Assembly (NCBI GenBank): GCA_910587505.1
Contig: CAJULD010000004.1
Span: 42,985 to 106,984 of the forward strand
Direction: 5' to 3'
Length of the DNA: 64,000 bases
Source of the DNA: an uncultured Oscillospiraceae bacterium
Lineage (GTDB): Bacteria > Bacillota > Clostridia > Oscillospirales > Oscillospiraceae
A model generated the notes under the pieces. It saw nothing but the letters and a program-made list of their open reading frames with translations. It ran no database searches and was not told the DNA's origin. This document shows, piece after piece, positions 24,218 through 30,349 of the stretch; position 1 is the stretch's first letter; each line of letters starts with the position of its first letter. The position numbers were made by a program, and so were the translations under genes.

Positions 24218-24757
24218 TCACCGCTTCCGCTTGAGGGAATCCCTGCCGCCTGCCGCCTGTTCACCCGTACAGATACCGGAGCGGATGGCCGAACACGAAA
24301 ACTGCTCCTCACCCACCATCTGCAGCAATCCGCTGCACCCGGCCAGCACATCCCGCCAGGTGGCCTCAAAATCACCCGTGTACCACGGATCAGCCACATC
24401 GCCGGGGCGGTCGGTATATTCCATCAGCAGATGGAGCTTCCCCTCCGGATCACCGCCACAGATACGGCGCATATTCCGCAGGTTGGCGCTGTCCATCCCG
24501 ATCAGAAGGTCGTACTGGCTGTAGTCGCCCCTGGCGAGCTGTCGGGAGGTTTTCCCTGCGCAGCCGATACCGTGCTCGGCCAGCTTGCGGCGGGCCGGAG
24601 GATAGACAGGATTGCCAACCTCCTCGGTGCTGGTAGCCGCAGATTCGATATAAAATTCCGCCTCCAGCCCCGCTTTCTTCACCAGATCTTTCATCACGAA
24701 CTCGGCCATCGGGCTGCGGCATATATTGCCGTGGCATATAAACAGGATCCGTATCAT
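24218..24757 (-). CDS. Low-molecular-weight protein tyrosine phosphatase
   Basis: The 179-residue protein has the CX5R active-site loop at its N-terminus (MIRILFICHGNICRSPMAEF, Cys8 and Arg14) and the general-acid loop DPWYTGDF (Asp123). Such enzymes dephosphorylate tyrosine on bacterial kinases, often those controlling polysaccharide synthesis. The homologous part ends near GLLQMV (~residue 148), as expected for a ~150-residue family, and is followed by about 30 unrelated residues (EEQFSCSAIRSGICTGEQ...KRKR). This tail suggests the original stop was lost at a junction with the mobile-element relic. GGAGGG lies before the ATG; a longer N-terminus up to 24814 is less likely. Confidence 0.9.
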   Translation of the reverse strand: MIRILFICHGNICRSPMAEFVMKDLVKKAGLEAEFYIESAATSTEEVGNPVYPPARRKLAEHGIGCAGKTSRQLARGDYSQYDLLIGMDSANLRNMRRICGGDPEGKLHLLMEYTDRPGDVADPWYTGDFEATWRDVLAGCSGLLQMVGEEQFSCSAIRSGICTGEQAAGGRDSLKRKR

Positions 24758-24791
24758 CTGCTTTACCCTCCATGCTGGCGGTATTTTCCTC

Positions 24792-24820
24792 AGTATAGCA
24801 CACTTCGTCCGCAAAGTCGA
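24792..24820 (-). promoter_or_regulatory. Promoter of the phosphatase gene
   Basis: On the minus strand, TCGACT, 17 bases, then an extended -10 TGCTATACT. The -35 overlaps one arm of a perfect 10-bp inverted repeat (TCGAGGCCGA 24817-24826 and its complement 24841-24850), a possible operator. Confidence 0.55.
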
Positions 24821-24950
24821 GGCCGACTTCCAGATGAGTATCGGCCTCGATGTTCCTCTGGAGTTCCGGCTTCGTTATTTAGAAAAACGGAGCCGGATTT
24901 TTGACTTCCATACTTTTCAAGCCATACTCTCCTGATTTCTTCGCATTTAC

Positions 24951-24984
24951 GCAAAAACGCCGCATTTTCATGCGGCGTTTTTGC
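24951..24984. terminator. Bidirectional terminator after the tRNA cluster
   Basis: A perfect 14-bp stem (GCAAAAACGCCGCA and its complement) with a 6-base loop and A/T runs on both sides, 26 bases past tRNA-Pro. Confidence 0.85.
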
Positions 24985-25010
24985 TGTGCATCCTTTTTAT
25001 CAACACATTC

Positions 25011-25086
25011 TGGTCCGAGATGGGAGACTCGAACTCCCGGCCTGATGGTCCCAAACCACCCGCGCTACCAGCTGCGCTAATCCCGG
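25011..25086 (-). tRNA. tRNA-Pro (anticodon TGG)
   Basis: The minus strand starts CCGGGATTAGCGCAGC and folds into a cloverleaf with a 7-bp acceptor stem. The anticodon stem GGTGG/CCATC holds the loop TTTGGGA, the T-arm has GTTCGAGTC, and CCA is encoded at the 3' end. Confidence 0.95.
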
Positions 25087-25153
25087 ATATGCCCGGCGCC
25101 ATGCCGGACACAATTATAACCGACATACTCAAAAATCGGCAAAAACTAAAGAA

Positions 25154-25185
25154 AATCCGTCAAATCCGTTCGGATTTGACGGATT
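25154..25185 (-). terminator. Terminator between tRNA-Val and tRNA-Pro
   Basis: A perfect 15-bp stem (AATCCGTCAAATCCG and its complement) with a 2-base loop lies one base from the tRNA-Val CCA end, and TTTTCTTTAGTTTTTG follows on the minus strand. It would end the Met-Glu-Val transcript or split it from tRNA-Pro. Confidence 0.75.
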
Positions 25186-25186
25186 C

Positions 25187-25263
25187 TGGTGGAGACTACT
25201 GGACTCGAACCAGTGGCCTCATGCGTGTGAAGCATGCGCTCTAACCAGCTGAGCTAAGCCTCC
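25187..25263 (-). tRNA. tRNA-Val (anticodon CAC)
   Basis: The minus strand reads GGAGGCTTAGCTCAGCTGG..., with anticodon stem CATGC/GCATG around TTCACAC, T-loop GTTCGAGTC and an encoded CCA. CAC reads GTG codons, which are frequent in this GC-rich genome. Confidence 0.95.
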
Positions 25264-25291
25264 GGGTTGACGGGAGCGATTCCTCCCGTCA

Positions 25292-25366
25292 TGGTGACGC
25301 GTACGGGAATCGAACCCGTGTTACCGCCGTGAAAGGGCGGTGTCTTAGCCGCTTGACCAACGCGCC
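25292..25366 (-). tRNA. tRNA-Glu (anticodon TTC)
   Basis: The minus strand reads GGCGCGTTGGTCAAGCGG..., with anticodon stem CCGCC/GGCGG around CTTTCAC, T-loop GTTCGATTC and an encoded CCA. A GACGGGAG/CTCCCGTC hairpin separates it from tRNA-Val. Confidence 0.95.
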
Positions 25367-25392
25367 AAGGGGCTGGGTTCCCACAGGAACCA

Positions 25393-25469
25393 TGGTAGCG
25401 GCGACTGGATTCGAACCGGTGACACTTCGGGTATGAACCGAATGCTCTGGCCAACTGAGCTACGCCGCC
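25393..25469 (-). tRNA. tRNA-Met (anticodon CAT, elongator type)
   Basis: The minus strand reads GGCGGCGTAGCTCAGTTGG..., with anticodon stem TTCGG/CCGAA around TTCATAC, T-loop GTTCGAATC and an encoded CCA. The G1-C72 pair and lack of three G-C pairs in the anticodon stem argue for the elongator. An Ile2 tRNA with modified CAT is less likely. Confidence 0.9.
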
Positions 25470-25511
25470 ATAACACCGGTCACAGGATGCCTGACCGGTC
25501 AGGCAGGAGTT

Positions 25512-25540
25512 AGTATACCCCAAAACGACTTCCTTGTCAA
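25512..25540 (-). promoter_or_regulatory. Consensus promoter of the tRNA cluster
   Basis: On the minus strand, TTGACA, exactly 17 bases, TATACT, about 40 bases upstream of tRNA-Met. Confidence 0.85.
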
Positions 25541-25600
25541 TAGCTCTCCGCACATTTTTCATACATTTTTCACGTATCGCGCCAATGGGCCGGCGCGCCA

Positions 25601-25629
25601 TTGCTTTTTGCCGCCCTCTATGCTATAGT
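25601..25629 (+). promoter_or_regulatory. Promoter of the cardiolipin synthase gene
   Basis: TTGCTT, 17 bases, TATAGT with an extended-10 TG one base before. Confidence 0.55.
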
Positions 25630-25670
25630 GAAGAAAACGCTGATTTTGCAGAGAGAAACGGAGGCTCGCC

Positions 25671-27251
25671 ATGGCAAAAGAGAAGCGAAACCACCTGGAC
25701 GGGGAAGCCGTCCTGCTGCTCAACAGGGGAAAACGGGGACTGTTCCGCCTGATTTTCGGCCGCACTACCATTGTCGTCCTTCTCCTTGCGGTCCAGTTCG
25801 GCCTGCTTTTCCTGGGCTTTTACAGGCTGCGGAACTATACGCTCTACGGCGGGTCCATGCTGGTGGGACTGATTGTGGCCCTCATTGTGATCAACCGGCC
25901 CCGGAATCCCTATATCAAGATCACTTGGATTCTCCTGATTATGCTCTTCCCGGTGTTCGCCATCCCCTTCTACTTTTTTGTAGACGCGGAGCTGGGCCAC
26001 CGCCTGTCCCGCGCCCGGCTGGAGGAAATCGACCGGGAGACCGCCGGCCTGCTTCCCGTCCAGGCGGAGGCGCTCCGGACCCTGGAGCAGGCGGACCCCG
26101 GCGCAGCGGGGCTGGCGTCCTATCTCCAGCGCACCGGCGGCTTTCCCGTCTGGCAGAACTCCGGAGTGGACTATTATCCCCTGGGAGAGGACGCTTTCCA
26201 GGCCATCCTGACGGAGCTGGAGCAGGCGGAGCGTTTCATTTTCATGGAGTATTTCATCATCCGGGAGGGCTACATGTGGGGCCGCATCCTCAAGGTGCTG
26301 GAGAAAAAGGCCCGGCAGGGCGTGGAGATCCGGGTGCTGTACGACGGTACCTGCGCTCTGTACGACCTGCCCTACCACTATCCCCGGCAGCTGGAGGAGC
26401 TGGGCATCCGCTGCCGGATGTATGCGCCGCTGCGCCCGCTGGTGTCCACCCACTACAACAACCGGGATCACCGGAAGATTCTGGTGGTAGACGGGCGCTG
26501 CGCCTTTACCGGGGGGATCAACCTGTCGGATGAATACATTAACCGTACCCATCCCCACGGCCACTGGAAGGACGTGGCGGTACGGATCACCGGCGAGGCG
26601 GTGCGCTCCTTTACGCTGATGTTCCTGCAAATGTGGAATGTGGAGGGGCGGGGCATGGAGGATTGCACCCCCTATCTGACCGCCTCCACGCCGGTTTCGG
26701 CCCCCGGCTGGGTGATCCCTTATGGAGACAGCCCCTTCAACGGAGAAAATCTGGCCGAGATGGTCTACATGGATGTGCTCAACCGGGCCAGAAAGTACGT
26801 TCATATCATGACGCCCTATCTGATTATCGACCACGAGATGGTGGTCGCTCTGACCTTCGCCGCCAGGCGCGGCGTGGACGTGAAGCTGATTACCCCCGGC
26901 TGGCCGGACAAGAAGACGGTCTTCGCCCTGACCCGCTCCTATTACAGCGAGCTGATCGCCGCCGGCGTCCAGATCTGGGAATATGAGCCCGGCTTTGTCC
27001 ACGCCAAGACCTTTGTCAGCGACGGCGTTACCGCCGTGACAGGAAGCGTTAATCTGGATTACCGCAGCCTCTACCTTCACTTCGAGTGCGCCGCCCTGCT
27101 GTGCGGCGTGCCGGCCATAGCGGATATTGAGAGGGATTTTCAGGCCACGCTGGCCAGGTGCAGGCAGGTTACACTTGAAGATTGCAAAAAGGACCGGCTG
27201 AGCCGCCGGCTCACCGGGTGGCTTCTGCGGCCGCTGGCGCCTTTGATGTAA
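25671..27251 (+). CDS. cls: Cardiolipin synthase, phospholipase D family
   Basis: The 526-residue membrane enzyme condenses two phosphatidylglycerol molecules into cardiolipin and glycerol. It has N-terminal hydrophobic segments (residues ~30-55, 60-80 and 85-105), the linker FVDAELGHRLSRARLEEI, and two PLD catalytic motifs: HRKILVVDGRCAFTGGIN and HAKTFVSDGVTAVTGSVN. The intervening FIFMEYFIIREGYMWG and ILYDG-like strand are typical of bacterial Cls. GGAGG precedes the ATG. The gene is monocistronic, with the tRNA cluster divergent upstream and a hairpin repeat 22 bases after its stop. Confidence 0.95.
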   Translation: MAKEKRNHLDGEAVLLLNRGKRGLFRLIFGRTTIVVLLLAVQFGLLFLGFYRLRNYTLYGGSMLVGLIVALIVINRPRNPYIKITWILLIMLFPVFAIPFYFFVDAELGHRLSRARLEEIDRETAGLLPVQAEALRTLEQADPGAAGLASYLQRTGGFPVWQNSGVDYYPLGEDAFQAILTELEQAERFIFMEYFIIREGYMWGRILKVLEKKARQGVEIRVLYDGTCALYDLPYHYPRQLEELGIRCRMYAPLRPLVSTHYNNRDHRKILVVDGRCAFTGGINLSDEYINRTHPHGHWKDVAVRITGEAVRSFTLMFLQMWNVEGRGMEDCTPYLTASTPVSAPGWVIPYGDSPFNGENLAEMVYMDVLNRARKYVHIMTPYLIIDHEMVVALTFAARRGVDVKLITPGWPDKKTVFALTRSYYSELIAAGVQIWEYEPGFVHAKTFVSDGVTAVTGSVNLDYRSLYLHFECAALLCGVPAIADIERDFQATLARCRQVTLEDCKKDRLSRRLTGWLLRPLAPLM

Positions 27252-27273
27252 GAGCCCGCGTTCAATGGTTGTG

Positions 27274-27360
27274 AGAAGCTGTACCAACAGGCGAAGTGCG
27301 CAGATTGACGGGAAAAATTTTCCGTCAGGATGTCTGCTCCCGCCTGTTGGTACAGCTTCT
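27274..27360 (+). repeat. Full copy of an ~87-bp hairpin repeat
   Basis: Perfect 20-bp outer arms (AGAAGCTGTACCAACAGGCG and its complement) enclose a centre with further pairing (GCAGA/TCTGC, GACGG-GAAAA/TTTTCCGTC). The copy at 35769-35854 shares nearly every position, and a right half lies at 3311-3358. It sits just after the cls stop codon. No protein is implied. Confidence 0.85.
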
Positions 27361-27472
27361 GAATACAGGTTCCGGGAAGCCGGGCTTCTCTGCCGCGCTG
27401 TGCGGCGGCGAGCGGAGCGGCCCCCAGGGCCGCAAAAAACAGCAGCGGAAATGATTTCGCTCTTGACAAATC

Positions 27473-27532
27473 CCCCTGTTTCCCTCAGAATGAACAGGGG
27501 AGCTTCCGGATTTTCTTCACCGCTCCCCTGTT
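27473..27532 (+). promoter_or_regulatory. Three-armed attenuator-like structure before the GTPase gene
   Basis: CCCCTGTT (27473-27480), AACAGGGG within AACAGGGGAGC (27493-27503) and GCTCCCCTGTT (27522-27532) can form two exclusive hairpins: arms 1+2 (8 bp) or arms 2+3 (11 bp). The second is followed by TTTCAATGATTTTT, like a terminator. TTGACA at 27463-27468 with CAGAAT 17 bases on is a promoter-like pair, but it would start RNA too late to include arm 1, so either an upstream promoter is used or the hairpin serves only as a terminator. Confidence 0.5.
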
Positions 27533-27576
27533 TTTCAATGATTTTTATGATTTTTCTGTTGTCTGGGGGTGGAAAC

Positions 27577-30255
27577 ATGGGCGCAAGTCCGGAAAGCAAA
27601 CCGGCCGGCCGGCTCTGCATGGGCCTGCTGGCCCACGTGGACGCGGGAAAAACCACCCTCTCTGAGGCCATTCTCTATCAGACCGGAGCCATCCGCTCCC
27701 TGGGCCGGGTGGACCACCGGGACACCTTTCTGGATACGGAGGACCTGGAGCGGGAGAGAGGGATCACCATTTTCTCCAAGCAGGCGGTGTTCCCCCTGGA
27801 GGACCAGGAGGTCACCCTGCTGGACACGCCTGGCCACGTGGATTTTTCCGCCGAGATGGAGCGGGCTCTCCAGATTCTGGACTGCGCCGTGCTGGTCATC
27901 AGCGGAACCGACGGCGTGCAGGCCCATACGATGACGCTCTGGCGGCTGCTGGAAAAACGGCAGGCGCCGGTATTCCTTTTTATCAATAAAATGGATCTGG
28001 CCGGGACGGACCGGGAGGCGCTGCTCGTCTCTCTGAAGACCCGGCTGGGAGGCGAATTCGTGGACTTCGGCATGCCGCCGGAGGCTCTTTGGGAGGAGGC
28101 CGCTACCGCCAGCGAGGCGGCGTTGTCGGAATATCTGGAGACGGGGACCCTTCCGGACGGGACGCTGCGGCGTCTCATCGCGGACCGGGCGATCTTCCCC
28201 TGCTGGTTTGGCTCGGCGCTGAAGCTGACAGGCGTGGACGAATTCCTGGCGGGCCTGGCCCGATACGCGCCCCGTCCGGATTACCCCGACGACTTCGGGG
28301 CCAGGGTCTATAAAATCGGACGGGATTCCCAAGGGGCCCGGCTGACCTGGATGAAGATCACCGGCGGCAGCCTCCGGGTCAAGACGCCCCTCTCCGGCAT
28401 GGACCGGCAGGGGGAGCGCTGGGAGGAGAAGGCCGAGCAGCTGCGCGCCTGCTCCGGGACCCGGTTCCGTCCCCTGGAGACGGCGGAGGCGGGCACGGTC
28501 TGCGCCGTGACCGGACTGACGAAGACCTTTCCCGGTCAGGGACTGGGAATCGAGACCGCCTCCGGGTCTCCGGAGCTGGAGCCGGTGCTGCACTACCGGG
28601 TGCTTTTGCCGGAGGGGACGGACCCCCATACCGCGCTGGAGCGGCTCCGCCTGCTGGCGGAGGAGGACCCCCAGCTCCACATCCTCTGGAACGAACGTTT
28701 ACAGGAGATCCACGTGCGACTGATGGGTCAGGTCCAGCTGGAGGTTCTGCGCCGGTTGATCGGCCGGCGCTTTGGCATGGCCGTGGACTTTGACAGGGGC
28801 GGCATTATTTATAAGGAGACCATCGCCTCTCCCGTGGAGGGCGTGGGGCATTACGAGCCCCTGCGGCACTACGCGGAGGTTCACCTCCTGCTGGAGCCCC
28901 TGCCCAGAGGCAGCGGCCTCCGCTTTGCTTCGGCATGCAGCGAGGACAGACTGGACCGGAACTGGCAGCGGCTGGTCCTGACCCACCTGGCGGAAAAGAG
29001 CCACCTGGGGGTCCTGACCGGGTCGCCCATTACGGATATGAAAATCTCTCTGACGGCCGGCCGGGCCCACGAGAAGCACACGGAGGGCGGCGACTTCCGG
29101 CAGGCCACCTACCGGGCGGTCCGCCAGGGGCTGATGTGCGCCCGGAGCGTACTGCTGGAGCCCTGGTACGATTTCCGGCTGGAGCTGCCCGCGGAGAGCG
29201 TGGGCCGGGCCATGACCGACGTGCAGCAGATGGGCGGGCGGTTTGATCCTCCGGAGACCCTGGGGGAGACGGCCCTGCTTACCGGCAGCGCCCCGGCCGC
29301 CGGGCTGGGGGATTACTGGCAGACCGTGGCCGCCTATACCAGGGGTCAGGGGCGGCTGAGCTGTACCCTGAGCGGTTATGAGCCGTGCCACAACGCGGAG
29401 GAGGTCATCGCCTCCTGCGGCTATCATCCGGAATCGGATCTGGACAACTCCCCGGATTCCATCTTCTGCGCCCACGGGGCGGGCTTCCCGGTGAAGTGGG
29501 ACCAGGTTCCCGCCTTCGCTCATCTGGAAACCGGCCTGGAGGACGCCGGTCCTCCGGACCCGGAGCCCACGGCGGCCCCCCGCGTTCCCCGTCCGGCTTC
29601 CCAGGCGGAGGAAAAATCCCTCCAGGCGATTTTCGAGCGCACCTATGGCCAGATCAGACGGAAGGGTCCGGACCCCGGCGAGGCCTTCCGGTCTCCGCCC
29701 AAGCCGCCGCCCACCCTGCAAAAGCGGACCGTTCCCTCCCGTGCGGCGGACCGGGAATTCCTGCTGGTGGACGGATACAACATCATCTTTGCCTGGGACG
29801 AGCTCAAGGACATGGCGGCGGGCAGCCTGGATGGGGCCCGGCACCGGCTGATGGACCTGCTGTGCAACTACCAGGGGTACCGGAAATGCGTGGTCATTCT
29901 GGTTTTTGACGCCTACCGGGTGAAGGGGAACCCCGGCTCGGTGGAGCACTACCGCAACATTCATGTCGTTTACACCAAAGAGGCCGAGACTGCCGACGCC
30001 TATATTGAGCGGGCCACCTATGAAATCGCCCGGACAAATCCGGACCGCCGGGTCCGGGTGGCCACGTCGGACAATCTGGAGCAGTTGATTATTCTGGGCC
30101 ACGGAGCCATCCGGGTCTCCGCAGGGGAATTCCGCGAGGAGGTGGAAGCTGCCGAGGGCAGCATCAGCAAAATTATCGAACGAAACAATCTTCATGGCCG
30201 CGCTTTCCGGCAGCTGCGCCACCAGCTGAAGGATCCGGCCGTCAAAGAGGAATGA
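27577..30255 (+). CDS. TetM/EF-G-like ribosomal GTPase fused to a Rae1 (YacP)-type NYN endonuclease domain
   Basis: This 892-residue protein joins two ribosome-acting modules. Residues ~10-650 follow EF-G/TetM: G1 AHVDAGKTT, G2 ERERGITIFS, G3 DTPGH, G4 NKMD and G5 GSALKLTG, then domains II-V (LMGQVQLEVLRRLI is in domain III; YEPCHNAEEVI is near the end). A Pro-rich linker (~660-725) leads to residues ~727-875, which match Rae1/YacP: LLVDGYNIIFAWDEL, VVILVFDAYRVKG, YTKEAETADAYIE and VATSDNLEQLIILGHGA, with the acidic residues expected of a NYN/PIN nuclease. Rae1 of Bacillus cuts mRNA in the ribosomal A site. The fusion suggests GTP-driven delivery of the nuclease to ribosomes (inference). The start at 27577 follows GGGGGTGG; in-frame upstream codons run through a repeat and are unlikely to be translated. 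Confidence 0.88.
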   Translation: MGASPESKPAGRLCMGLLAHVDAGKTTLSEAILYQTGAIRSLGRVDHRDTFLDTEDLERERGITIFSKQAVFPLEDQEVTLLDTPGHVDFSAEMERALQILDCAVLVISGTDGVQAHTMTLWRLLEKRQAPVFLFINKMDLAGTDREALLVSLKTRLGGEFVDFGMPPEALWEEAATASEAALSEYLETGTLPDGTLRRLIADRAIFPCWFGSALKLTGVDEFLAGLARYAPRPDYPDDFGARVYKIGRDSQGARLTWMKITGGSLRVKTPLSGMDRQGERWEEKAEQLRACSGTRFRPLETAEAGTVCAVTGLTKTFPGQGLGIETASGSPELEPVLHYRVLLPEGTDPHTALERLRLLAEEDPQLHILWNERLQEIHVRLMGQVQLEVLRRLIGRRFGMAVDFDRGGIIYKETIASPVEGVGHYEPLRHYAEVHLLLEPLPRGSGLRFASACSEDRLDRNWQRLVLTHLAEKSHLGVLTGSPITDMKISLTAGRAHEKHTEGGDFRQATYRAVRQGLMCARSVLLEPWYDFRLELPAESVGRAMTDVQQMGGRFDPPETLGETALLTGSAPAAGLGDYWQTVAAYTRGQGRLSCTLSGYEPCHNAEEVIASCGYHPESDLDNSPDSIFCAHGAGFPVKWDQVPAFAHLETGLEDAGPPDPEPTAAPRVPRPASQAEEKSLQAIFERTYGQIRRKGPDPGEAFRSPPKPPPTLQKRTVPSRAADREFLLVDGYNIIFAWDELKDMAAGSLDGARHRLMDLLCNYQGYRKCVVILVFDAYRVKGNPGSVEHYRNIHVVYTKEAETADAYIERATYEIARTNPDRRVRVATSDNLEQLIILGHGAIRVSAGEFREEVEAAEGSISKIIERNNLHGRAFRQLRHQLKDPAVKEE

Positions 30256-30313
30256 CAGCGGGACCGGTCCCGCTGTCCGCCAGGGATCCCTGGCGGACAA
30301 TTTCCTTTGTCCG
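30256..30313 (+). terminator. Two back-to-back perfect palindromes, then a third inverted repeat
   Basis: A 20-bp loopless palindrome (CAGCGGGACC and its complement, 30256-30275) is followed at once by a 22-bp one (TCCGCCAGGGA and its complement, 30276-30297). Then GCGGACAA...TTGTCCGC closes over six bases (30292-30313). It starts right after the stop codon. No T-run follows, so termination is possible but not certain. Confidence 0.5.
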
Positions 30314-30349
30314 CAACAACACAGAGAGATAGAGAGGAGAACTGAGGAC

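Noticed and set aside
27265..27576. In-frame N-terminal extension of the GTPase-nuclease gene by 104 codons
   Set aside because: It would translate the hairpin repeat and the terminator-like hairpin and precedes the conserved start of the GTPase domain; no ribosome site.
27577..29500. A plain tetracycline resistance protein (tetM/tetO/tetW)
   Set aside because: The GTPase part differs from classic Tet proteins in domains IV-V and carries a C-terminal NYN domain; resistance cannot be assumed.
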